A model generated the notes under the pieces. The model was not told the origin of the DNA, searched no databases, and was given only the letters and a program-made list of their open reading frames with translations. Below, in pieces: positions 8,624-16,398 of a stretch of 64,000 bases of DNA (within the stretch, counting starts at the first letter, position 1; every line of letters starts with the position of its first letter). The stretch lies in assembly GCF_029080175.1 (NCBI RefSeq), contig NZ_JARFJC010000017.1; one strand, 5' to 3'. The position numbers and the translations under genes were made by a program. Source of the stretch: Luteipulveratus flavus (GTDB lineage: Bacteria > Actinomycetota > Actinomycetes > Actinomycetales > Dermatophilaceae).

Positions 8624-9379
8624 TCAGTCCTGCGGTCCGCCGGCGACGTACAGCACCTGGCCGGAGACGAACCCGGCCTCCTCGCTGACGAAGAAGGACG
8701 CCGCGGCCGCGATGTCCTCGGGCGTGCCGACGCGCTGCACCGGGATCTGCTGCGCCGCAGCAGCCTTGAACGCCTCGAACTCCATGCCGACGCGCTCGGC
8801 GGTCGCGGCGGTCATGTCGGTGGCGATGAACCCCGGCGCGATCGCGTTGGCCGTCACGTTGAACTTGCCGAGCTCGATGGCCAGCGTCTTGGTGAAGCCC
8901 TGCAGGCCGGCCTTCGCGGCGGAGTAGTTCACCTGACCGCGGTTGCCCTGTGCGGACGTCGAGGACAGGTTGACGATGCGACCGAACTTCGCGTCGGTCA
9001 TGTGCTTCTGGGCGGCGCGCGTCATCAGGAACGAGCCGCGCAGGTGCACGTTCATGACGGTGTCCCAGTCGTCGGCGCTCATCTTGAAGATGAGGTTGTC
9101 GCGCAGCACGCCCGCGTTGTTGACCAGCACGGTCGGCGCGCCCAGCTCGGACGCGACCCGCTCGACGGCCGCGGTGACGGCGGCCTCGTCGCTGACGTCG
9201 CAGCCGATGCCGACGGCCTTGCCGCCGTCGGCGGTGATCTCGTCGGCGACCTTCTGCGAGGCGGCCTCGTCCAGGTCGATCACGGCCACCTGCAGGCCGT
9301 CCTTGGCCAGGCGCTTGGCGACGGCCGCGCCGATGCCGCGCGCGGAGCCGGTGACGATGGCGGTACGGGTCTCAGGCAT
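8624..9379 (-). CDS. FabG-like short-chain dehydrogenase (3-oxoacyl reductase)
   Basis: 251-aa classical SDR. TGSARGIG near residue 10 binds NAD(P), NNAG is intact, and the catalytic Ser and YSAAK are present. AIAPGFIATDM and the C-terminal VAGG segment are typical of 3-oxoacyl-ACP/CoA reductases (FabG). It lies between an SDR and MaoC in the fatty-acyl operon, so oxidation or reduction of a 3-hydroxyacyl thioester is the likely step. The cofactor preference is not decided by what I can see; the Asp in VAVIDLDE after the second strand favours NAD(H). Confidence 0.87.
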   Translation of the reverse strand: MPETRTAIVTGSARGIGAAVAKRLAKDGLQVAVIDLDEAASQKVADEITADGGKAVGIGCDVSDEAAVTAAVERVASELGAPTVLVNNAGVLRDNLIFKMSADDWDTVMNVHLRGSFLMTRAAQKHMTDAKFGRIVNLSSTSAQGNRGQVNYSAAKAGLQGFTKTLAIELGKFNVTANAIAPGFIATDMTAATAERVGMEFEAFKAAAAQQIPVQRVGTPEDIAAAASFFVSEEAGFVSGQVLYVAGGPQD

Positions 9380-9384
9380 TCAGG

Positions 9385-10200
9385 TCACTCCTTGGTGTCG
9401 GGTTGATCGATCGTGGCAGATGCGTCGTCGACGCGAGCCTGCAGCGCCTGCATGCCCGCGAGCCACCGGTCGGTCCGGGTGGCACGGAAGGCGAGGTAGT
9501 CCTGCACCTCCGGGTGCGGCAGGACGAGGAAGCGCTCGGCGGCGACGGCGTCCACGAGGGCGTCGGCCACCGCCTCGGGTGCGAGCGCGCCGTCGTGGCC
9601 GACGATGTCGGTGAGGACGGCGCTGCCCGGCTGGTCGTACATCTCGGTGCGCACGCCCTGCGGGCAGATGGCGTGGACGCTCACGCCGCGGTGGCCGTAC
9701 GTCGCCGCGAGCCACTCCGCGAACGACTCGGTCGCGTGCTTGGTCACGCTGTACGCCGGTGCGCCCAGCATGGTGAGCAGCCCGGCGGCGGAGGCGGTCA
9801 CCACGAACCGGCCCTCGCCGCGCTCCAGCCAGTCCGGCAGCAGCAGCCGGGCGGCGCGGACGTGCGCCATGACGTTGACGTCCCAGGACGTCGCCCAGTC
9901 GTCCTCGCTGGTCCGGTCCAGCTCCAGCCCGCGCAGCACGCCGGCGTTGCCGACCCACACGTCGATCGACCCGAGCGCTTCCCGGGCCTGCTCGACCAGC
10001 CGTGCGGCGCCCGCCTCGGACGCGCAGTCACCAGGTACGGCGACGGCGTCCAGCTCACCGGCGAGCGCGGCCAGTGGCTCGTCGAGGACGTCGGCCACGA
10101 CGAGCCGCGCGCCCTCGGCGTGCAGCCGAGTGGCGATCGCGCGGCCGATCCCGCGGGCGGCGCCGGTGACGACGACGCCCTTGCCCAGCCAGGCGCTCAT
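9385..10200 (-). CDS. Short-chain dehydrogenase/reductase
   Basis: 271-aa SDR. Gly-rich TGAARGIG near residue 14, NAGVLR, a catalytic Ser in ASAAG, and YSVTK are present. After the active site it has ICPQGVRTEM and a longer C-terminal region than FabG. This is common in SDRs acting on bulky lipid or steroid-like substrates. It begins one base downstream of the stop of the previous SDR and precedes the FabG-like gene by five bases, so it is co-transcribed. The substrate cannot be read from the sequence. Confidence 0.85.
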   Translation of the reverse strand: MSAWLGKGVVVTGAARGIGRAIATRLHAEGARLVVADVLDEPLAALAGELDAVAVPGDCASEAGAARLVEQAREALGSIDVWVGNAGVLRGLELDRTSEDDWATSWDVNVMAHVRAARLLLPDWLERGEGRFVVTASAAGLLTMLGAPAYSVTKHATESFAEWLAATYGHRGVSVHAICPQGVRTEMYDQPGSAVLTDIVGHDGALAPEAVADALVDAVAAERFLVLPHPEVQDYLAFRATRTDRWLAGMQALQARVDDASATIDQPDTKE

Positions 10201-10201
10201 G

Positions 10202-10963
10202 TCACACGCCTCCGCGCAGCGTCACGCCGCCGTCCAGGACGATCGTCTGGCCGGTCACCCAGGACGCGTCGTCCGAGGCCAGGAAGGCGACGGCCGAGCC
10301 GATGTCGTCGGGGACGCCGAGCCGCTTGAGCGGGTACTGCGCCGAGACCTGCTCCTCGCGGCCCTCGTACAGCGCGGTCGCGAACTGCGTCTTCACCACG
10401 GCGGGAGCGACCGCGTTGACCCGGACCTTCGGCCCGAGCTCCATCGCGAGCTCCTCGGTGAGGTGGATCAGCGCGGCCTTGGTGACGCCGTACATGCCGA
10501 TGCCCGGCGCCGGGCGGATGCCGGCGATCGAGGCGACGTTGACGACCGAGCCGCCGTGCTCCTTCATCCCGGCGGCGTGCACGGCCTTGGTCCACGCCAG
10601 CGCGGAGAGCACGTTGACGTCGAACATCTTGCGCGCGGCGCCGGGGTCCAGGTCGAGCAGCGGCCCGTACGCCGGGTTGATGCCGGTGTTGTTGATCAGC
10701 ACGTCGACGCGGCCGAACGCCTCGGCCGTGCGCGCGATCGCGTCCGCCTGGTGCTCGGCGTCGTCCGCGCGCCCGGCGACCGCGATCGCGACCTCCGGGC
10801 CGCCCAGCCGGGCCGCGGCCTCGTCCAGCGCCTCCTGCTTGCGCGCGGTGATGCACACCTTCGCGCCCTCGGCGACCAGACGCTCCGCGGTCGCGTACCC
10901 GATGCCGCGGCTCGCGCCCGTGACGATCGCGACCTTGCCGGACAACCTAGAGCCCGAGGTCAC
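10202..10963 (-). CDS. Short-chain dehydrogenase/reductase
   Basis: 253-aa SDR with TGASRGIG near residue 16, NNTG, and a YGVTK active site. The ending WVTGQTIVLDGG is the usual FabG-like C-terminus. The start is a GTG at 10963 that overlaps the end of the acyl-CoA dehydrogenase gene by 17 bp, showing translational coupling. The Arg in CITAR after the second strand favours NADP(H). It is one of three consecutive SDRs in the operon, so they probably act on different oxidation states or chain forms rather than being redundant. Confidence 0.86.
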   Translation of the reverse strand: MTSGSRLSGKVAIVTGASRGIGYATAERLVAEGAKVCITARKQEALDEAAARLGGPEVAIAVAGRADDAEHQADAIARTAEAFGRVDVLINNTGINPAYGPLLDLDPGAARKMFDVNVLSALAWTKAVHAAGMKEHGGSVVNVASIAGIRPAPGIGMYGVTKAALIHLTEELAMELGPKVRVNAVAPAVVKTQFATALYEGREEQVSAQYPLKRLGVPDDIGSAVAFLASDDASWVTGQTIVLDGGVTLRGGV

Positions 10964-12092
10964 GACCGATCAGCTCCTTCATGATCTCGTTCGAGCCGGC
11001 CCAGATCTTGGTCACGCGGGCGTCGCGCCAGGCACGGGCCACCCGGTACTCGTTCATGAAGCCGTAGCCGCCGTACAGCTGCACGCACTCGTCGAGCACG
11101 TCGTTCTGGACCTGGGCGGAGAACCACTTGGCCTTCGCGGCGTCCACCGGGGTCAGCCGGCCCTCGGCGTGCGCGGCCACGCAGTCGTCGACGTACGCCT
11201 GGGTCACCTCGATGCGCGTGACCAGCTCGGCGATCTTGAACTTGTTGTGCTGGAAGGAGCCGATCGCCTGACCGAACGCCTTGCGCTCCTTGGTGTACTC
11301 GATCGTCTCCTCGAGGATCTTCGCCGCGTGGGCGACGTTGGAGACGGCGGCGCCGATGCGCTCCTGCGGCAGGCGCTGCATCATCGCGATGAAGCCCTGG
11401 CCCTCGGGTCCGAGGCGGTTGGCGTCCGGCACGCGCACGTTGTCGAAGAACAGCTCGGAGGTGTCGGACTCGACCTGGCCGACCTTGTCCAGCTTGTTGC
11501 CCTTGGTGAAGCCCTCGGTCCCCGCCTCGAGCACGAACAGCGTGATGCCCTTGGCGCCCTTGCTGGGGTCGGTGCGCACGGCGACGATCGCGAGATCGCA
11601 CTGGTGGCCGTTGGTGATGAAGGTCTTGGAGCCGTTGATGACCCAGTCCTCGCCGTCGCGGACGGCGGTGGTCTTCAGCGCGGCGAGGTCGGAGCCGCCG
11701 GACGGCTCGGTCATGCCGATGGAGCAGATCAGCTCGCCGGAGGCGATGCCGGGCAGCCAGCGCTGCTTCTGCTCCTCGGTGCCGAGGTCGACGATGTACG
11801 GCGGGCAGACGTCGGCGTGGATGCCGAAGCAGCTGGAGACGGCCGCGGTGAAGCCGCTGACCTCCTCGGCGAACACTGCGTTGAAGCGGTAGTCGCCCGC
11901 GCCCGCGCCGCCGAGCTCCTCCGGGATGTCCAGGCCGAGGAAGCCCTGCTTGCCCGCCTCCTGCCAGATGTCGCGCGGGATGACGTGCTCGCGGATCATC
12001 TCCTCGGCGCGCGGCTCCAGGGTCCGCTCGACGAACTCGCGCACCGACGCACGGAACGCCTCGTGGTCCTCGGAGTAGATGTTGCGGGGCAT
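10947..12092 (-). CDS. Acyl-CoA dehydrogenase
   Basis: 381-aa FAD enzyme catalysing alpha,beta-dehydrogenation of acyl-CoA. Visible hallmarks are the N-terminal helical domain, the flavin segment IGMTEPSGGSD, GSKTFITNG, and the C-terminal VQLYGGYGFMNEY. The short-chain catalytic Glu position reads WAGSNEI. This is the long-chain/isovaleryl type, in which the base comes from an earlier helix (LPQERI). It is the first gene of the minus-strand operon. Its start lies about 25 bp from a perfect inverted repeat, the likely operator for the divergent TetR protein. Confidence 0.92.
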   Translation of the reverse strand: MPRNIYSEDHEAFRASVREFVERTLEPRAEEMIREHVIPRDIWQEAGKQGFLGLDIPEELGGAGAGDYRFNAVFAEEVSGFTAAVSSCFGIHADVCPPYIVDLGTEEQKQRWLPGIASGELICSIGMTEPSGGSDLAALKTTAVRDGEDWVINGSKTFITNGHQCDLAIVAVRTDPSKGAKGITLFVLEAGTEGFTKGNKLDKVGQVESDTSELFFDNVRVPDANRLGPEGQGFIAMMQRLPQERIGAAVSNVAHAAKILEETIEYTKERKAFGQAIGSFQHNKFKIAELVTRIEVTQAYVDDCVAAHAEGRLTPVDAAKAKWFSAQVQNDVLDECVQLYGGYGFMNEYRVARAWRDARVTKIWAGSNEIMKELIGRDLGL

Positions 12093-12118
12093 GCGGAGGT
12101 CTCCTTCGTCTGCGGGTG

Positions 12119-12147
12119 AGCAAGCGCTTACACGGTAAGCGCTTGCT
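12119..12147. promoter_or_regulatory. Perfect inverted repeat, likely TetR operator
   Basis: Two perfect 12-bp arms, AGCAAGCGCTTA (12119-12130) and TAAGCGCTTGCT (12136-12147), flank a 5-bp CACGG spacer. Each arm also contains the 8-bp palindrome AAGCGCTT. It sits between the acyl-CoA dehydrogenase start (12092) and the divergent TetR gene (12249), the place where an autoregulating TetR repressor controls both transcripts. That the TetR product binds here is inference. Confidence 0.75.
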
Positions 12148-12248
12148 TAGCGTCCCTCACGGCGGGATCCTCGTCAACGCGCAGGGCAGAATTGCCGACG
12201 GCCCCGAGGGCGGCGGCCGTGGCTCGTCGAGGTGTCGGAGGTCGGGAG

Positions 12249-12869
12249 ATGGCGCAGGTGGCGCGACCGGGTGCGGGTGGCCGCACGCCGCGCGACGGCG
12301 ATGCGGTTGCGGGTGCGGGCATCATCGAGGCGGCGCGGAATGCGTTCGCGCAGAAGGGCTTTCACGGGACGACGACCCGCGACATCGCCGCTGCCGCCGG
12401 CATGAGCCCGGCCGCGGTGTACGTCCACCACCCGAGCAAGGAGTCGCTGCTCTTCCAGATCTCCCGGCACGGCCACCAGGCGATCCTGGACGCCGTGCGC
12501 GCGGCCGTCGTCGAGCACGACACACCGACCGCACAGCTGCGCGCCCTCGTCTGGACGTTCGCCTACCGGCACGCCGCCCACCACACCTCCGCGCGGGTCG
12601 TCTACTACGAGGCCGCCGCGCTGACCGCCGAGCACCGCGAGGTCGTCGACGGGCTGCGCGACGAGATCGGCGAGGTGATGCACGACGTGCTCGCCGTAGG
12701 CCGGGAGTCCGGGGAGTTCCGCCTGGACGACATCGAGCTGATCGCCCGGTCGATCGCCGGGATGGGCGTCGACGTGGCCCGCTGGTACGAGGACGGTGGC
12801 CCCTGGACGCCCGAGCAGATCGCCGAGCACCAGGCCGAGGCCGCGCTGCGGATGGTCGTCGCCGGATGA
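12249..12869 (+). CDS. TetR-family regulator of the acyl-CoA operon
   Basis: 206-aa TetR/AcrR repressor. The N-terminal helix-turn-helix runs through IIEAARNAFAQKGFHGT and DIAAAAGMSPAAVYVHH. The C-terminal ligand domain resembles the TetR_C group of fatty-acid regulators. The ATG at 12249 has GGAGG seven bases upstream and is preferred over the TTG at 12192. It is divergent from the acyl-CoA dehydrogenase operon with a perfect palindromic operator between them. The likely ligand is an acyl-CoA, by analogy with neighbouring-gene regulation. Its stop codon abuts the first copy of a 48-bp palindromic repeat. Confidence 0.88.
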   Translation: MAQVARPGAGGRTPRDGDAVAGAGIIEAARNAFAQKGFHGTTTRDIAAAAGMSPAAVYVHHPSKESLLFQISRHGHQAILDAVRAAVVEHDTPTAQLRALVWTFAYRHAAHHTSARVVYYEAAALTAEHREVVDGLRDEIGEVMHDVLAVGRESGEFRLDDIELIARSIAGMGVDVARWYEDGGPWTPEQIAEHQAEAALRMVVAG

Positions 12870-12916
12870 ACGGGTGTACGAACGCGGCGTATGTCACGCG
12901 CTCGTACACCCGTTAG
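12869..12916. repeat. 48-bp palindromic repeat, copy 1
   Basis: Identical over 48 bp to 13889-13936 and in the same orientation. The arms AACGGGTGTACGA (12869-12881) and TCGTACACCCGTT (12902-12914) are perfectly complementary. Inside them CGCG (12883-12886) pairs with CGCG (12897-12900), leaving a 10-nt loop. The copy begins on the last base of the TetR stop codon and contains the TAA stop codon (12913-12915) of the minus-strand nuclease-like gene. It could act as a bidirectional terminator, although it lacks a U tract. Confidence 0.95.
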
Positions 12917-13833
12917 CCGGCGAGTCGGCGTTCGGCAGCGGCCAGGGCCCGCTCGACCTGATCCATGAACGGCTCTGGGCTCACCCGCAGGCCGAGCACC
13001 GGGACGCGCAGAACCACGTCGCCGTCCAGCACCACGGTGTTCTGCCGGAGCGCGTCGTCGACCGGAGCGAGACCCCATCCGTGCTGCGCGCCGTCCACCT
13101 CGACCACCACCCCGAGGCGGGACCAGCGCACGTCCAGGTAGATGCGGCCGCAAGGCCCCCGGCGTACGACCTGTCGATCGGGCTCGGGCAGGCCACGGCG
13201 GCGACACAGCCGGGCGAAGTCGAGCTCGCCCAGCGAGTGGGCACCGTCGCACACGTCGCGCACGACCTGGTCGATGAGCGCGCGGCGGGCGATGCGGCGC
13301 TGCCAGCCCCGCCACACCGTGATCAGCCGGTCCGGCGGGACCACGCCCTGCTGGACGGCCATGGCGACGATCGCGGCGCCCGCCCGGTCCGAGCGAGCCC
13401 AGGACGCGGCACGGATGACGGCGTACGTCGGATGGCTCGTCGCGAGCCCGATGCCGACCGCAGGCGGTTCCAGCCCTCGCACCCGGTGGACCCGCACGCC
13501 CGCGGTCGACCGGACGTGGGTGTCATGAGGCACGGAGACGTGGACGGCGTCCTCGCGCCAGCCCGTGAGTCCGCAGTACGTCAGCGCCGAGACGCCGTCC
13601 AGCCGCGCCAGCCCGCGGACGCCGAGCAGGGCGGCGGCGCACCGCCCCTCGCCGGTCACCTCGGCAACGGCCACCACTTGCGGGCCGAGCGCTCGCCACC
13701 GACCCGCCGCGATCTCTGTGCGCACGTCCTGACGCCCGATCCCGAGCCCGGCGAGCTGGCGGCGGCTGAGGACGCCACCCTGTCGCGCAGCGAGGGGTGC
13801 CACGAGGCGCCGGCGAGTGTGACGATCGGGCAC
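12913..13833 (-). CDS. DUF559/AbiEi-like protein with a predicted PD-(D/E)XK nuclease domain
   Basis: About 306 aa. The N-terminal part (LVAPLAARQGGVLSRRQLAGLG) looks like the winged-helix of AbiEi-type type IV antitoxin regulators. The C-terminal part has the DUF559/Vsr-like nuclease core: LDVRW, then VVVEVDGAQH with the E-x-D acidic pair, then DGDVVLRVP. The function is unknown; such proteins are common orphans in actinobacteria. I chose the GTG at 13833 (MPDRHTRRRLVAP). The frame continues upstream into the second 48-bp repeat, but that part encodes only repeat sequence. The stop codon lies inside repeat copy 1. The gene is therefore exactly framed by the repeats. Confidence 0.68.
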   Translation of the reverse strand: MPDRHTRRRLVAPLAARQGGVLSRRQLAGLGIGRQDVRTEIAAGRWRALGPQVVAVAEVTGEGRCAAALLGVRGLARLDGVSALTYCGLTGWREDAVHVSVPHDTHVRSTAGVRVHRVRGLEPPAVGIGLATSHPTYAVIRAASWARSDRAGAAIVAMAVQQGVVPPDRLITVWRGWQRRIARRALIDQVVRDVCDGAHSLGELDFARLCRRRGLPEPDRQVVRRGPCGRIYLDVRWSRLGVVVEVDGAQHGWGLAPVDDALRQNTVVLDGDVVLRVPVLGLRVSPEPFMDQVERALAAAERRLAG

Positions 13834-13888
13834 CGGCCGAGTGTGCCGCGACTGGGCACCCCGCTGGGCGACCCCTGTGGACAGCCGC

Positions 13889-13936
13889 AACGGGTGTACG
13901 AACGCGGCGTATGTCACGCGCTCGTACACCCGTTAG
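13889..13936. repeat. 48-bp palindromic repeat, copy 2
   Basis: Exact direct copy of 12869-12916, offset by 1020 bp. The arms are 13889-13901 and 13922-13934. It lies 5' of the minus-strand nuclease-like gene and just upstream of the plus-strand DsbA-like gene, whose -35 region would fall on its right edge. The flanking bases differ between the copies, so the duplicated block is exactly 48 bp. Confidence 0.95.
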
Positions 13937-13956
13937 GCCGGCGCCGCGCGGCGACT

Positions 13957-13962
13957 TATCGT
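13957..13962 (+). promoter_or_regulatory. Candidate -10 element (TATCGT) for the DsbA-like gene
   Basis: TATCGT ends seven bases before the GTG at 13970, so the transcript would begin at the start codon (leaderless). There is no Shine-Dalgarno sequence in between. Confidence 0.45.
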
Positions 13963-13969
13963 TGAACCC

Positions 13970-14710
13970 GTGATCATCGACGCCTGGAGCGACATCGTCT
14001 GCCCGTTCTGCCACATCGGTCGACGCCACCTGGAGCTCGCGCTGGAGAAGTTCGAGCACGCCGACGAGGTGGAGATCGTCTGGCACAGCTTCGAGCTGGA
14101 CCCACAGGCGCCCGCGACCACCGAGGGCCCGCACCTGGAGGCGATCGCCCGCAAGTACGGCGCTCCGGTCGCCGAGGTAGAGGCGCAGCACCGGCTGATG
14201 GCGCAGCAGGCGGCCGCGGTCGGGCTGGACTTCCAGTGGGAGCAGATCCGCGGCGGCAGCTCCCACGACGCCCACCGCGTCATCCACTACGCGCGCAGCC
14301 TCGACCTGGAGCAGCCGGTCACCGAGCGGATCATGCGCGGCTGGTACTCCGAGGGCCGCGCCATCGGCGACCGCCCGACGCTGGTGGACCTCGCCGTCGA
14401 GGGCGGTCTCGACCGGGCCGGCGTCACCGCGATGCTGGAGTCCGACGCGTTCGGCATCGACGTCCGCACCGACGAGGCGACCGCCCGGCAGATCGGCATC
14501 CAGGCCGTGCCGGCGTTCGTGCTCGACCGCAAGTACCTCGTGTCCGGCGCCCAGCCGGTGGAGACGTTCCTCGCGGGGCTGCAGCAGGCGTACGACGACC
14601 GCGGCACCGAGCCGACGCCGCGCGCGTCCGGCTGTGGCGGGGGCTGCGGGTGCGGCGCCGGCGGCTGCGGCAGCGCCGGTGAGGGCGACGTCTGCGAGCG
14701 CCCCGCCTGA
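13970..14710 (+). CDS. DsbA/FrnE-family thiol oxidoreductase with Cys-rich tail
   Basis: 246-aa thioredoxin-fold protein of the DsbA/FrnE family. The redox motif CPFC lies in SDIVCPFCHIGRRH near the N-terminus, and the cis-Pro region is IQAVPAFVLD. There is no signal peptide, so it acts in the cytoplasm as FrnE-type proteins do. An unusual C-terminal tail near residue 222 reads CGGGCGCGAGGCG and adds five cysteines in thirteen residues, with another Cys (DVCERPA) further on. This could bind metal or a cluster, by inference. The GTG start is supported by TATCGT seven bases upstream (likely leaderless). Confidence 0.85.
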   Translation: MIIDAWSDIVCPFCHIGRRHLELALEKFEHADEVEIVWHSFELDPQAPATTEGPHLEAIARKYGAPVAEVEAQHRLMAQQAAAVGLDFQWEQIRGGSSHDAHRVIHYARSLDLEQPVTERIMRGWYSEGRAIGDRPTLVDLAVEGGLDRAGVTAMLESDAFGIDVRTDEATARQIGIQAVPAFVLDRKYLVSGAQPVETFLAGLQQAYDDRGTEPTPRASGCGGGCGCGAGGCGSAGEGDVCERPA

Positions 14711-14716
14711 CCCCGG

Positions 14717-15160
14717 TCAGGACTGGTCGATCGTCAAGCCCTCGCGCTCGTCGTCCCAGGCGATCGCGCTGATCCGCCAGCCCTCGGGGAAGCGGACCAG
14801 CTGCATCGACTTCATCCCGCGGCCGGTGAAGGCCTCTCCGTCCTGCGTCCCGGACTTCGCGTAGCTGCCGAACCAGTGCGCGATGTCGCCGAACACCTCG
14901 ACGTGGCCGCTCTCGGGCCACTCGGTGAACTCCGTGAGCGACCCGCCGGCGAGCAGCTCCTGGCGCGGCGTGATGAACCCGTCCACGTCGTACACCGCCG
15001 GCTCGGGCCGACCGCAGGTCGCGACGACGATCGCGCCGGGGACGAACAGCGCCCGCAGCGCGTCGAGGCGGTCGACCGAGTCGGGCCCGTCGACGAACGC
15101 GCCGAGGAACGTCTCGACGACGGCCCGGACCGCGGCGACGTCCTCCGGCCGCGAGGTCAT
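14717..15160 (-). CDS. NTF2-like / SnoaL-type protein
   Basis: 147-aa protein with the length and pattern of the NTF2-like cone fold: an N-terminal helix (VRAVVETFLGAFVDGPD), then strands including FGSYAKSG and WRISAIAWDDE. Members include ketosteroid-isomerase-like enzymes and small binding proteins; I see no catalytic signature that would decide the role. Its ATG overlaps the yajQ stop in an ATGA, so it is translated from the yajQ transcript. It is convergent with the DsbA-like gene. Confidence 0.65.
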   Translation of the reverse strand: MTSRPEDVAAVRAVVETFLGAFVDGPDSVDRLDALRALFVPGAIVVATCGRPEPAVYDVDGFITPRQELLAGGSLTEFTEWPESGHVEVFGDIAHWFGSYAKSGTQDGEAFTGRGMKSMQLVRFPEGWRISAIAWDDEREGLTIDQS

Positions 15161-15654
15161 CGGTAGTTGGTGAACTGCAGGGCGACGTCCAGGTCGGCGG
15201 ACTTCAGCAGCCGCTGGACCTCCTGCAGGTCGTCGCGCGACTTGGAGGTGACCCGCAGCTCGTCCCCCTCGATGCGGGACTTGACCGTCTTCGGGCCCTC
15301 GTCGCGGATGATCTTGGAGATCTTCTTGGCGTTCTCCTGGGAGATGCCGTCCTTGAGAGTGGCGTCCAGGCGGTACTCCTTGCCGGACGGCTTCGGGTCG
15401 CCGTCGCCGGAGTACTCCAGCGACTTCAGCGACACGCCCCGCTTGACCAGCTTGGTCTGGAAGACGTCGAGCACGGCGCGCACCCGCTCCTCGGAGTTCG
15501 CCTTCATGACGATCGTCTCGCCGGACCACTCCAGCGACGCGCCGACGTTCCGGAAGTCGTACCGGGTGGAGATCTCCTTGGCCGCCTGGTTCAGCGCGTT
15601 GCTGACCTCCTGCTTGTCGGTCTTGCTCACGATGTCGAACGAGCTGTCGGCCAT
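15157..15654 (-). CDS. yajQ: YajQ family nucleotide-binding protein
   Basis: 165-aa DUF520 protein. It begins MADSSFDIVSK, and contains EISTRYDFRN, the family hallmark, and DELRVTSKSRDDLQ. YajQ proteins have two ferredoxin-like domains that bind nucleotides; in some bacteria they bind cyclic-di-GMP and affect transcription or phage functions. Length and motifs are standard. The frame extends far upstream, but the ATG at 15654 gives the conserved N-terminus. It is divergent from clpP, with about 120 bp between them. Confidence 0.92.
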   Translation of the reverse strand: MADSSFDIVSKTDKQEVSNALNQAAKEISTRYDFRNVGASLEWSGETIVMKANSEERVRAVLDVFQTKLVKRGVSLKSLEYSGDGDPKPSGKEYRLDATLKDGISQENAKKISKIIRDEGPKTVKSRIEGDELRVTSKSRDDLQEVQRLLKSADLDVALQFTNYR

Positions 15655-15774
15655 GGCTCCTCCTGGGGTACGGCGAGTGCGGCGGTACGGCGTGCTGCCG
15701 CGCCCGAGTATGCCGTGCTCTGCCGTCAGCGAAGATCCCTGGTGCGAGCGCGTCGGCGAGTCAAAGGTGAGGTC

Positions 15775-16398
15775 ATGAGCGACGAACGCGCACCGAACCC
15801 GATGGACCAGCTGTCCGCGACCCAGCTGCTGGAGCGGCGCATCCTGCTCCTGGACGGCGAGCTGGACGACGCCGGCGGCACCCGGCTGTGCTCGCAGCTG
15901 TTCCTGCTCTCGGCGGCCGACCCGGAGGCCGACATCAGCCTGTGGATCAACTCGCCGGGCGGGTCCGTCCCGGCGATGCTCGCGATCATGGACACGATGC
16001 GGCTCATCCCGAACACCGTGTCGACGCTCGCGCTCGGGATCGCCTGCAGCGCAGGGCAGTTCCTGCTCACCTCGGGTACGCCGGGGTACCGGTACGCCTT
16101 GCCGCACGCCAAGATCCTGATGCATCAGGGGTCGGCCGGCATTGGCGGCAGCGCGGTCGACATCGAGCTGCAGGCGGACGACCTGCGCCTGACCCGCGAC
16201 ACCGTCCTCGCGCTGATGGCGCAGATGACCGGGCAGACCGTGGAGCGGATCTTCGAGGACTCGCTGCGCGACCGGTGGTACACCGCCGAGGCCGCGAAGG
16301 CGTACGGGTTCATCGACGACGTGCTGCACGACCTGGACGAGGTACGCCCCAGACCGCGGACCCGGATCGGGCTGAGCGCGATGGCAGGTACGCGATGA
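15775..16398 (+). CDS. clpP: ClpP-family serine protease subunit (intact triad)
   Basis: 207-aa peptidase subunit of the Clp complex. The catalytic triad is visible as Ser92 (IACSAGQF), His117 (ILMHQ) and Asp166 (LRDRW). INSPGGS is the usual substrate-groove segment. AAAGGTGAGG precedes the ATG at 15775. The next clpP gene starts in an ATGA overlap, so the subunits are made together and probably form a mixed tetradecamer. No clpX, clpC or tig is adjacent, so this is probably an accessory pair rather than the housekeeping clpP1P2. The internal motifs are less conserved than in housekeeping ClpP (ACSAG in place of AASMG). Confidence 0.88.
   Translation: MSDERAPNPMDQLSATQLLERRILLLDGELDDAGGTRLCSQLFLLSAADPEADISLWINSPGGSVPAMLAIMDTMRLIPNTVSTLALGIACSAGQFLLTSGTPGYRYALPHAKILMHQGSAGIGGSAVDIELQADDLRLTRDTVLALMAQMTGQTVERIFEDSLRDRWYTAEAAKAYGFIDDVLHDLDEVRPRPRTRIGLSAMAGTR

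Noticed and set aside
12869..13936. CRISPR-like array
   Set aside because: Only two copies, 1020 bp apart with a gene in between, and no spacers or cas genes.
12869..13936. Insertion sequence
   Set aside because: The repeats are direct rather than terminal inverted repeats of an IS, and the gene between them is nuclease-like rather than a transposase.
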